Shown here in pieces: positions 34,166-44,575 of a stretch of 64,000 nt of DNA. The position numbers were made by a program, and so were the translations under genes. Under the pieces are notes generated by a model. That model did no database searches. It saw only the letters and a list, made by a program, of their open reading frames with translations, and was not told the origin of the DNA. Numbering within the stretch: position 1 is the first letter of the stretch; each line of letters begins with the position of its first letter. The DNA comes from Plasmodium malariae (taxonomy: Eukaryota; Apicomplexa; Aconoidasida; Haemosporida; Plasmodiidae), in contig NC_041788.1 in NCBI RefSeq assembly GCF_900090045.1, positions 2,847,501 to 2,911,500 on the forward strand. Direction: 5' to 3'.

Positions 34166-34340
34166 TTTTCTTTTCATGTCAGTTCTACAACTATTTTTAT
34201 TTAACATCATTTGCTTTATCCTTTGTTTCATAATATCTTGGACATATTTCTACAGAACGATAAAACTTGAAGAGAAGTATTTGCTTGAATGTTACGATGA
34301 CGAATACAGAAAATATAAAGCACAAACACCGAACATATAG
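32323..34340 (+). CDS. ICMT: Protein-S-isoprenylcysteine O-methyltransferase (ICMT), two exons
   Basis: Exon 1 (32323-33706) ends at CTAT/gtaagt and exon 2 (34183-34340) follows a long T-run and catgtcag, giving 513 residues. The N-terminus has several membrane segments. The C-terminal catalytic part reads HDLVTWGLYKYMRHPCYTGW, then FYYAL joined in phase to FLQLFLFNIICF, then RTIKLEEKYLLE and DDEYRKYKAQTP. The spacing from RHPCYTGW to the second membrane helix and to EEKYL matches yeast Ste14 residue for residue, which supports this splice. ICMT methylates the C-terminal prenylcysteine of CaaX proteins at the ER membrane using SAM. A ~170-residue Lys/Asn-rich hydrophilic loop between the membrane segments and the catalytic domain is a plasmodial insert. 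The 476-bp intron has an earlier acceptor-like site at 33798, which would break the alignment. Confidence 0.87.
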
Positions 34341-35341
34341 TAACAAAAAAAAAAAACAAAAAAAAAATTTACAAAAAAAAAAAAAAAAAAAAAAAATTTA
34401 CAAAAATGGGTATAATGTGATGTATATATACATAGTATATGAAATTATTATGTTCCTAATTTACAATTAGTTTTTTTTTTTTTTTTTTTCCTTTTTAGCA
34501 TTCCCTTCATGAATAATATTTAAATAAATTAAAAAAGGTCATCCTTTGAAAAAATTTATACATCATATGACTTAGTCAAAAAGGGGCGTTCCACTAATCC
34601 ACACACGTGCTATAAGGGCGTTCTTTATATATACAAATATATGTAAAAGCGCACATATACAGATCTAGCTATATGCATGCTTCCGAACAGAATACGTGTG
34701 CAGTTGCTTATTATATTTTATATTGTATTATATTGTATTGTATTTTGTTTCATTTTGATTCATTTTGATTCATTTTGATTCATTATGTTTCATTTTGATT
34801 CATTATGTTTCATTTTGATTCATTTTGATTCATTATGATTATGTTTCATTTTGATTCATTATGTTTCATTTTGTTTTATTTTGGTTCATCTTGTTTTAGT
34901 TTTTTAGCTATGCATTATTCGGCGTCGCGCCAAGTCCCATACTAGCGAGTGCTTCTAAAAAACTTGTGAACAATGGTGCTCCTAATTATTCATTCTACGG
35001 CTCAATTTGCTATTTATTTTTAACTTGTCTTATTATATTTTTATTACAGTACATTACACATTATTATATTATTATATTATCATATTATCATATTATCATA
35101 TTATCATATTATCATATTATCATATTATCATATTTTATTCGATGTTCTTATTCTTTTTTTTTTCGGTGAACCAAGTATATGGTAACAAAAACATTTCATC
35201 ATTTGTAAATATAAATCCAGTCAAAATATATATAGCACGATCAAGCATAATTTGGATCATCCATCCCATCACAACCCTTCCAGTCTCCATTTTTCTGAAA
35301 ATTTCCCCATTTCTTCTCTTAAATTTTGTGCATTAACATGT
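34341..35341. other. Convergent intergenic region ICMT / oxidoreductase with orphan exon-like stretch
   Basis: This holds poly-A tracts, a repeat of tttcattttgattcattatg (34722-34890), an attatcat array (35062-35132), and, between them, a less A+T-rich exon-like stretch described separately (34908-35048). A second open stretch at 35175-35336, open on both strands, may belong with it or be the 3' UTR of the oxidoreductase gene. Confidence 0.5.
34908..35048 (+). other. Candidate orphan exon encoding a membrane segment
   Basis: After ttttagttttttag the frame reads YALFGVAPSPILASASKKLV, then NNGAPNYSFYGS and the hydrophobic ICYLFLTCLIIFLLQ, and meets a GT at 35049. The base composition is clearly richer in G+C than its surroundings, as exons are in this genome. 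No start codon and no upstream exon could be linked with confidence; an ATG at about 34676 with a gtattg donor would fit in phase but is weak. It may be the remnant of a membrane protein gene, a small spliced gene, or chance. Confidence 0.35.
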
Positions 35342-36812
35342 TCACGCAGTGATAGCATCCAGTTCTGCTTGTTTTTTAAGTTCATTACCATTTTGGCTAG
35401 TACAGTTTTCTGGGAAATTTTCTAGAGCAATGTTTTCCCCATCACTTTTCCACAAACACAAGGAAGTATGTACAGCATTAATATAAGCATTTATATACTT
35501 GTTTGTATAAAGTTTTTCATCTAAAAAATATTTGATCTCCTAATAAAATTGAAAATGTGTTTTAAGCAAAATTTATCATTCTGCTGCTTAACTTTTTTTT
35601 TTTTTTTTTTTTTTATGCTTTAACTTACATTTAATGCACTCCTATAAGAATCTTCCACAAATAAGTTGGGGTATTCATAGTGGTTTAAACATCGTTGCAT
35701 TTGGAAGCCTTAACAAAATGGGGGGAAAAAAAAAAAAAAAAAAAAAATAGGCAAATGTATGTGTGAATGTGCATGCTATTTTTCAAATGCTTATACAGTA
35801 GTACAAACAGGTATGTAACTACACCAATGTGAAATGCAAATGCAAATGCAAATACAAATACAAATATAAATGTACATGCTCAAAGGAATATATAACCGTA
35901 CGAGAGCATTTACACTAGTTATATAAAAAGCATATGTTTGTATATGGTGCCAATCTTTTGCTCACAGTTATGCTCCTTGCTGTATGAGACCTCGATAAAC
36001 CCGTTGTTACCGTATATTTTGAGGGCAAAAATTTTATTTAACGTGTTAACGGAAATATTGAAATAACAAGTTAAGGAATTATAAAAAACATTACCAGCTA
36101 AGCAATGAACTGTTTCTTTGTCGCTTTTAATAGAATAACATTTGGATAGAACTTTTTTGGGTTTTTCAAATAAATATTCAATCAGAGAAATTATTAAAAT
36201 AGATCTATATAATAATATATTTGTTATTCCTTCATTTTCAACTGAAAAAGGAATAAATGTAGATTCTATCTGTACAGCATATATATATCCTAAGTCGTTC
36301 AGCGTATTCTTAAGATTATAAAATACACGCTCGTTCAACAAAGGATTAAAAATATTCCAATAAAATTGCTTATTAACATTTTTATACTCTTTTTTAATAT
36401 CATATATATAATTTGTATGAGCATTAAAATTATTTAGTAAGGATCTCAGCTTTTCCAATTTCTGAATATTTAATGTTGGTACATTTGAGCTAAATATGTA
36501 AAAAAATTTTTTTTGATTTATTACATATTCTAATATTACTTCGTGATATTTATTTGTAGACAAGGCTAAAAATAATAAATGAATCTTTTCAGGACTGAGC
36601 TCATCTAAATATTTTAAAGTGTTATCACTTTTGTTTGTTTCTGTGTCATATAGACCAAACGTTTCCACATAACAATTTTTTAACTCCTGATCATTACAAA
36701 ACAAATATTTTATTTTCCATTCACTCATTAAAAGGGGGATCCACTTGAATCCTTCCTTATCACAAATCAAACATATGGACGGTTTGTCTACAGTCATTTT
36801 GAGTGAACACAC
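35342..36812 (-). CDS. Gfo/Idh/MocA-like oxidoreductase, three exons
   Basis: Exons 36812-35966, 35708-35629 and 35539-35342 join in phase to 374 residues. Exon 1 ends at AACT/gtgagc although the frame runs on to a stop at 35919. Exon 2 follows gttaag and continues CFQMQRCLNHYEYPNLFVED, the C-terminal helix pattern (GF..E..RCL..G..ES) of dimeric dihydrodiol dehydrogenase and glucose-fructose oxidoreductase relatives. Exon 3 (EIKYFLDEKLYTNKYINAYI) ends KKQAELDAITA. The N-terminal nucleotide-binding part is degenerate: SICLICDKEGFKWIPLLMSE lacks the GxGxxG loop, and the EKP Lys-Pro motif of the family is matched only weakly by EKPKK. It may have lost NAD(P) binding. A second possible start (MTVDKPS) lies five codons in. 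The family call rests mainly on the spliced C-terminus. Confidence 0.62.
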
Positions 36813-37360
36813 ACAGAGGAGGCGAGAAAAGCGGTGTCGGCAAAACGAGCTTTATATGTGTTAGTTTGGTATGTATACACATATATGTATATATGCACAC
36901 ACTCGTGAGACAGCTTCTGCGGTCACTCTGAAGACTATTATTCTGAACCATACACAAAATAATGCAGTTGGAATGAATTCAAATAAAAAAAATTTACATT
37001 TAATGTAACAGTTGATAACCAAAACGAAAAAAAAAAGAAAAAAGGGAAAATGGGAAAATAGAAAAATGGAAAAATAAAAGAAAAGAATGAGCGAAAAAAG
37101 GAAAAATGGGGAAATAGGAAAATAGAAAAATAAAAGAAAAGAAAGAGTGAAAAAAGGAAAAATTCGGAAATAGGAAAATAGAAAAATAAAAGAAAAGAAA
37201 GAGTGAAAAAAGGAAAAAAGGAAAAATCTCAATTAGGCAAAAAAAACCTAAAACGATCAATTTCGTTCACTGCAAAGGAAAATATAAAAAAGTAAACACA
37301 ATAATGGCACGTTTTGCATAGGCAAAAATTTGATAATAAAAAAAAAAAAAAAAAAAAAAA

Positions 37361-37402
<42 letters not shown>

Positions 37403-38830
37403 CCTGCACAGTCATGCAAAATAAAAACATTCGGTGAAATATAGGAAATAAAAAAAAGGAAAAAAAATATGGACAACTATCACTATTTTCTACATATTGC
37501 AGCTTTATTTCGTTCATTTATACACACATGTTTGCCTATTTGCTTCTTTCCTTGCTTGTTTGTTTTTTCCTTAACTGTTCATAATATTGTGCGAACTTAT
37601 GCAGGATAAACGTGTCAACAAATGCTAATGTTTAAAATACGGCTATTTAAAAAAAAAAAAAAAAAATGTATATATAGCTAAAAGTAGAATATTCAATGTT
37701 AGTAAAATTTCCGGTCTGTTCTGTTACCCGCAATACGATACAGATAAACATACTTCCGAGTGTTTACATTACAAAAGTTAAAAAGGATATTTTCCTTCTT
37801 TTTGAGAAAATAAGAAATTTATAATAAAACGGATAATTCGAAATAATTATTACGCCACATTTTGTATATTATTTATAGTGTATACATATATATGTATACA
37901 TATATATGTATACATATATATGTATACATATATGTATTAAGGGCCTTTACGAAACAGTTTATTAATTTAATTTGTTTTATTTTTCTGCGTATAAATGACC
38001 ATACCAGTTAGTTTTTACATAGATTATTTCTTCCAAAAAGGGACAATAAAGATTTAACAATGCAAATGCAAATTTTTTTTTTTTTTCTGTTATTACTGTG
38101 TAATGGGGGTATAACATTTTTAAAGGAAAGAATTATGCCCGAAAAAAATAATCAATTAAATATGAACATAGGCAGGTATTTTAAAACATAGATATTCTTT
38201 TGTATACAGTGGTAAACATCTAGCTAACTATATCTTCGTATGGAAAAAAAAAAAAAAAAAAAGAAGAACGGAGAGCAAATAACAAGCAATATTATGTCAT
38301 CCGGTTTAACTAAAAATATCCATGATCATGAAAAAAGGATAGCAGTAAAACAAATGAAAGTTTATGTAAGTCCATTTGTACTCGCGCATCCACGCACAAC
38401 TCTAATTCGGAAATATTTTAGTGTCGTTACCCCTGTCATGCAAACATAATTGTGCATACATATACAGATGTTATATGCATAAAACTTTCCTCTTTTTAGT
38501 AATGCACATATTCTGTCTTAACTCAGCTAGTTATACACTTACCCCTAAATTTTAAAAAAGCAAAATGAAACTATTCCCGAAAGATGCACATAAGTAATTT
38601 GCAACAGATAAAATAAAAAATAAACAAAATGAAAATAAATCAAACTCATAATTTCCAAAGAAAAAAAAGTCATTTAACCGTAATTAACGCTGTTTGAATT
38701 AGCCTTTATGCTGTAATTGTAAAATAAGGCAAATGCGTTTATAATGTACACTTGTTTAATAAAAATGGTATGCTTAAAAAAATATTTAAACAACTCAGTA
38801 GTGTTACTTTTTCGTTTAATATTGTATACA

Positions 38831-38871
<41 letters not shown>

Positions 38872-39215
38872 ATATTATCTCGTAAAATCATCTGAACAAC
38901 AAGAAAAAATAAATAATAATATAAATAAATAAAAAAGATAACCTTAAGTTGCTGCTAATCCGTAATTGATGCAAAATTTCCTTAAAACTTAAGCAATTGA
39001 AAATATGCCAATAAATGTTAAGCTGATTTGAAGTAAGTCCTGTCCCGTTGTTTCCGTTTGTAGTAAGAGATACAATTTTATCATCATTATTTAGGAAAAA
39101 TAATAAATGTAATAAAAGTATATATATTTTCCCCTTCCCTCGATTTTTATTCATAAGTGCAATATAAATGCTAAAATTGATATTAATAAAGAAAAAAAGA
39201 TAAAATATAAAAGAG

Positions 39216-39252
<37 letters not shown>

Positions 39253-39584
39253 CTATCGGAAAACATAAAATTATATATTTTTAATAAAATAAAAAAAACT
39301 ATATATTCTCATACAAAATATTGCTATTTAAAATTATTTAGAAATTAATTATTATTTCCCAAATGGATATTTAAAAGCTTTGGCATTACACGCATGAATA
39401 AAGAAAAAAGAAGTGATATATATATTTTTTTAAAGTGGATAAAAAAAAAGGCGAAAACAAAAAAAAAAAAAATTATATTCATGTGTAGGTATAAATACGT
39501 ACATACGTAAACATGTATTCATGTATATAAATATATGCGCATATTGTACATGCATATATATGCATATGCATGCATATGTATCTT

Positions 39585-39624
<40 letters not shown>

Positions 39625-39794
39625 AATGTCCTTACGCACGCACGGATGTACTTCACCCCACTCAACATTACCCGCTTTATGTGAACGTTTTGGCATAAAA
39701 TACGAGCATTAAGACCGCTATACACATGAGGGTACTGCATAATTAAATTTTTCCTGTATCTCGAAATTTTTTTTACAACATATTGGTAGAAAAG
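36813..39794. promoter_or_regulatory. Divergent intergenic region oxidoreductase / UBA2, 3 kb
   Basis: Both promoters should lie here. It contains a purine-rich tandem array of ~50-60-bp units (37024-37225), (TA)n at 37374-37400 and 39589-39620, a tatacatatatatg array (37876-37935), and A-runs near 38840 and 39220. Three short exon-like stretches are recorded separately or in the findings: 38061-38189 (+), 38240-38356 (+) and 38940-39154 (-). None could be made into a confident gene. Confidence 0.45.
38240..38449 (+). other. Candidate small gene, possible first exon 38240-38356
   Basis: An ATG followed by a 19-base A-run opens a frame reading NGEQITSNIMSSGLTKNIHD and HEKRIAVKQMKVY, then meets the near-ideal donor TAT/gtaagt at 38357; without splicing it runs to a stop at 38449. 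A second ATG at 38294 (MSSGLTKNIHD) may be the true start. Possible acceptors lie at 38499 (immediate stop) and near 38530 (adds LVIHLPLNFKKAK). Upstream, 38061-38189 reads as a hydrophobic leader (MQMQIFFFFLLLLCNGG) with an ag/gtattt donor, but the gap is too short for a normal intron. No family is recognised. Confidence 0.28.
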
Positions 39795-42303
39795 ATGCAT
39801 AAAAGTATGAGGAAAATTTTTGACAGTAAAATATGTGATAAGGTCGAAAGCATGAAAATATTACTGGTAGGTGCAGGAGGTATAGGAAGTGAGTTTTTAA
39901 AAAATATTATAACGATAGGATGTAAACATATAGATATAATAGATATAGATACTATTGATATAACAAATTTAAATAGACAATTTTTATTTAAAAAAAAAGA
40001 TGTAAAAAAATACAAAGCAATAGTAGCAAAAGAAAGAGCATTAAAACATTGTAAAGATTTAAATATTAATGCATACACACATGATGTGTGTACAATGAAA
40101 AGTAGTGATATTTCAAAATATGATTATGTAATAAATGCCTTGGACAATATTAAGGCAAGAGAGTATGTTAACAAATTATGTATAATGGAAAAAAAAATAT
40201 TAATAGAAGCAGGGAGTACAGGATATAATGGTCAGGTATATCCAATTTTTTCAAATGAAACGAAATGTTATAATTGTGAAGAAAAACCAAAAAATAAAAC
40301 ATACGCTATATGTACAATAAGACAAACTCCATCTTTACCTGAACATTGTGTAGCTTGGGGTAGATTAATTTTTGAAACCTTTTTTTGTAAAAATGATAAT
40401 GAGACATTAATTGATATTAAAAATCATATTGAAGAAGAATCAAAAAAAAGAAATATGGAAAAAAAAGAAATTATCATATTCATATTTAACTATTTATTTC
40501 ATGATACTATAAAGGAATTGATTTCATTAAAGAAAGATTATGTAATTACACCCGTCCCTGTACTCTTTGAATCGAATTATCTGTTTGATTCTGCTTACAT
40601 TGGGCAGGTTGTTTCTCTTAAGGATGGTTGTGAAGTCCAGCTGGGAGAAAATCCAGATCAAGGGATAAAGGGAGGGAAAAACGAAGAGAAGGAACAAAGA
40701 AGCAAAATAAAGGGGAAAAACAAAGAATCGTGTAAAGGTAAAAATGTAACTGTAGGTGATAGAGACTCACTAAATACAAGCGAAGGAATAGAAGATGAAG
40801 AAAAAAAGGATCTACAACTGCGCTCCCAAATTATATGGAATAAAACAAAATGTATAGAAATGTATGTAAAAAGTTTTTTGAATTTGTATAACTATTTGAA
40901 TATAAATAAAAAAGGAGAGGATTATTTAATATTTGATAAGGATGATGATGATTGCATTAATTTTATAGCTGCTCTTTCTAATTTAAGGATGATAAATTTT
41001 TCAATCAATCAAAAAAGTAAATTCGACATACAGTCTATAGCTGGAAATATTATTCCTGCAATTTCGTCAACAAATGCTATAGTCGCTTCTCTTCAAGCAG
41101 TTCAGTTAATTCATGTAATCGAATATTTCCAAGTTTTAAAAAATAGTGAGAAGGAGGAAAATTCCGAAAGGAGGGAAAATAGGGAAAGAAAAAATTTAAG
41201 GGACAGCAAAGCAAAGCATGTGTGGATTAAAAGTGTAGTTAATGGTAATAAAATATTTTCAAGGGGAAATATAGTTAATTCGGAAAATTTAGAAGCACCT
41301 AATCCTAATTGTTACATATGTCAACAACCAGTGATAAATATTTATATAAGAAATTTTAATGATATGAGCTTATATGATTTTGTGAAAGATGTATGTACAA
41401 ACGAGTTATATTTTTTATACCCATTTTTAGACAAACAAGATAGAAATATATTTGATTATGATTTATTTTTAGAAAATGATGAAGATTATATAAAATCTTT
41501 ATATAACTCCTTAAGTGATTGGGATATTAAAAATGATGAAATTTTAACTTTAACAGATTTTCAAAATAATAAGGATCAGCTGGAAATTCATTTAAAGCAT
41601 GACCCCTCCTTAGAAACCTCCTATTTTATAAAACAAAAAATAACAAAAAAGAGGAACGTGCAAACGGAGGATGAAGAAGATACTATTAAGAGGTATACAC
41701 ATTAAGCATGTGTGTTTGCGTAAACATGGGGCCGAGTCTCCCGCGCATGTCCACCGCGCAAGTGTTTTCTATTTTATTACTGTTCCTTTTTTCCTTTTTT
41801 AATATTTTATTCATGTTTTATTATTATTTTATTCATATTTTGTTATTATTTTGTTATTATTTTGTTATTATTTTGTTATTAGTTTGTTATTATTTTGTTA
41901 TTATTTTGTTATTATTTTGTTATTATTTTGTTATTATTTTGTTATTATTTTGTTATTATTTTGTTATTAGTTTGTTATTAGTTTGTTATTATTTTGTTAT
42001 TATCTTGTTATTATCTTGTTATTATTTTGTTATTATTTTGTTATTATTTTGTTATTATTTTGCTATTATTTTGTTATTATTTTGTTATTATTTTACTATT
42101 TTAATTTTTTCATTTAGTTTTATTTATTTTCGTTTATTTTATTTTTTCATTTTTTTATTCGCAGTTTGAAGAAGAGGAGATATATAGCCTCAGACGAGGG
42201 AGAGGCGAACGAAAGTAAAGTAACTTATGACACACACAAGGCAGAAGAAATAATAATAGATGATGAGAGAAACGATAACTCGGACTTGGTACTAATTGAT
42301 TAA
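39795..42303 (+). CDS. UBA2: SUMO-activating enzyme subunit 2 (UBA2), two exons
   Basis: Exon 1 (39795-41692) ends at AAGAG/gtatac; exon 2 (42165-42303) follows ttcgcag. Together they encode 678 residues. The adenylation domain has ILLVGAGGIGSEFLKN (26-31), DIDTIDITNLNRQFLF and KAIVAKERAL. The catalytic Cys173 sits in ICTIRQTPSLPEHCVAWGR. Zinc ligands are CYNC (158-161) and CYIC near the start of the ubiquitin-like fold. These numbers equal those of human UBA2. With its partner AOS1 the enzyme adenylates SUMO, takes it as a thioester and passes it to UBC9, mostly in the nucleus. Exon 2 supplies a basic segment (LKKRRY) and the acidic end DNSDLVLID, like the human DDVIALD tail. Two Lys/Glu-rich inserts are plasmodial. 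The intron is filled by an 11-bp repeat. Confidence 0.95.
41815..42100 (+). repeat. 11-bp ttattattttg minisatellite inside the UBA2 intron
   Basis: About 25 copies of ttattattttg with rare single-base changes fill most of the 472-bp intron and run into its T-rich acceptor region. The unit is a strong pyrimidine/T-rich sequence on the sense strand. Confidence 0.93.
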
Positions 42304-42988
42304 AAAGTAAAACAGGATATGATAAAGTGCATCGTAGCCAAATACACTGTGCATAAATAACACCTATAAAAAGTTAATACCTCTGTTCTTTTCAAATTTA
42401 TTTTTCCATCGCGAATTTTTCGTTAATATCATTTTAATTTCTTTTTAAATAAGTTTAATATATTTATTATTTAAAAAAAAGGAACAATTTCCGCAAAAAA
42501 GTAGCACAGAGAAAGTTTTTTTAAAATTGCGCGTTAAATAAAGCGTGTTAAATAAAACGTGGAAGCATAAAAATAATACCTTGCGAATTTCAAAATGTGT
42601 AAAGCATGGTTTGAAGAACATACCACATAATATGCATATATACCCATATATATATATATATACCTACATATATACCTACATATAAATATATATATATATT
42701 TATATATATATATATATATCTATATATATATATATATTTATATTCATATTTATATGTGACAAACTGAATAAATTATGAATTTTTCTTTTTTTTTAATTTC
42801 AACAAATTTTACCCAAATGGTAATATGTATACACATATAATTACGCACACGTGTATTTCTATCAATATGCAATGATATTGGCTATTTTTTTTTTTTTTTT
42901 TTTTTTTTCACGTTGTAGAACTTTAATTAATGTTTTTAATTAAATAAATAAATATATCCTACCCACACACACACCACCTCTTAGAATG
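42304..42988. other. Convergent intergenic region UBA2 / giant helical-repeat gene
   Basis: This holds the two 3' UTRs. (TA)n and tata-rich imperfect repeats occupy 42640-42750, and a 27-base T-run lies near 42882-42908. No gene was seen. Confidence 0.6.
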
Positions 42989-44527
42989 TCATTTACTCCT
43001 TTCTATCAAAATGTCCACTTTATAAGCAACAATGTACACATTAGCATAAATAGAAATTAAGTTATAAATAGGATTATCAAAAATTTGTATAATTAAACCT
43101 TGAGATGTATTAAAATGTTGGTCAATAATATTCAAATTTTTAAAATACAATTTTTTCGAATTTTTATGAACAATTAAGGTTTTATTTTTTATTTGAAGTA
43201 ATGGGCAGAACAAATTTCTGAACTGGTAAGGTGAATTCTGCGTTCTTTTAAATTTTAATGCATTACTGTCTACACTGTCTGCACTGTCTTCACTGTCTAC
43301 ATTGTCTACATCACCAGTACTGTCAACACCTTCATCGTCTATTCTTTCGCGCAAAGTACTTTCCTTAATTACTTCATTTAAAAGAAAAACAAGCTGAACA
43401 TTATTTATGTTAAAGTTAACTAACTGGAAAAATTTGTACAAAAGGTTTAACGGAACGATATTTTCAATTTTTATTTTTCTCATCTTATAATTCAGGTCAT
43501 ATGAATTTATAAACATTTCGTACTCATTTAGACAGTTATGTTTCGTTTCATCTTCTTCCTGTTCTTCCCCTATATTAATGTCTTTGCCAGCATATTGATA
43601 ATTTTCCATCTGATGGATCTCTTTTTTATGATCATTTAAAAAAATAGCTTTATCTAAAAAGTTATTGTCGTGTTGTAATATATTCAAATATGGAATAATG
43701 GTATGTGACAAATTTTTCGAATTAATAATATTATTAACAAAATGATGATTAAAATCTGATAACTCTATATTTTTTAATATATGTTCAAAATAATGCTGCA
43801 AATTTTTTTTTTTATAAAAAATATAATTTCTTTGAATACATTTAAAATAAACAAAAATGTCGTTTGTTGTATATGGTAAGAAAATATTATAAAAAAGTAA
43901 AAGAAAAAATATGCTGCAATTTTTGTACTGCTTATAATTATTTAAAATATAATTCGTGTTCTTTAACAGTGTCTCTAAACACAAATTTATTAAGTCCTCT
44001 TTATAATATTCTCTATATTTTAAGGAAAAAAAATCATCATAATATTCTTTTTTTTCTAATTTCTCATTTAACTTTTTATCTTTTAAGTGGTATTTTTTAA
44101 CTGAGCTGAACTGATCAACAATATTTTTTATTTTATGGAAATTATCATTATCCCCTTCATTCGGTGAAACCGATCCTTTGCTTAAACTCGACAACTCGTT
44201 TTTTACACAACTGCTACGGTAATTTGCAGTACTACCGCTATCATAATTTGCAGTATTACCGCTATCATAATTTGCAGTACTACCGCTACCATAATTTGCA
44301 GTACTACCGCTACCATAATTTGCAGTACTACCGCTACCATAATTTGCAGTACTACCGCTACCATAATTTGCAGTACTACACCTACCATAATTTGCAGTAT
44401 TGGCGCTATCATTTTCATCATCATATATAAAATGAGATCCCCTTTTTTTAAACTTATTCATGCTTTCTTTATTGTATGTGTTTGTCGTTTCACTTTCATT
44501 TAACATCCTTTCCTGTTCATACATTTC

Positions 44528-44558
<31 letters not shown>

Positions 44559-44575
44559 GTCCTCATTATAATCAT
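42989..44575 (-). CDS. C-terminal part of the giant helical-repeat protein (frame-shifted from the upstream part)
   Basis: This frame encodes the continuation of the gene at 44517-49736. From the shared A-run it reads NLEMYEQERMLNESETTNTY, followed by a Ser/Thr/Asn/Tyr repeat (GSTANYG units, 18 bp, at 44225-44400), then ~350 residues of helical, Leu/Asn/Lys-rich sequence ending VAYKVDILIERSK. The apparent ATG (MIIMRT) lies inside codons of the upstream frame, so it is unlikely to be a true start. The 27-base A-run needs to be one base shorter or two longer for one continuous protein of about 2,250 residues. No promoter-sized gap separates the two frames. The C-terminal ~100 residues look compact and conserved in style but I do not recognise a RAP domain with certainty. 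Confidence 0.6.
44225..44400 (-). repeat. 18-bp in-frame repeat encoding GSTANY units
   Basis: About nine copies of ataatttgcagtactaccgc-type units are read on the minus strand as GSTANY. Unit length is a multiple of three. Copies at the edges are more diverged. Confidence 0.9.

Noticed and set aside
33783..34182. Open frame upstream of the ICMT second exon, with an acceptor-like site at 33798
   Set aside because: Using it would insert unrelated residues into the catalytic region; the later acceptor at 34182 restores exact spacing with yeast Ste14.
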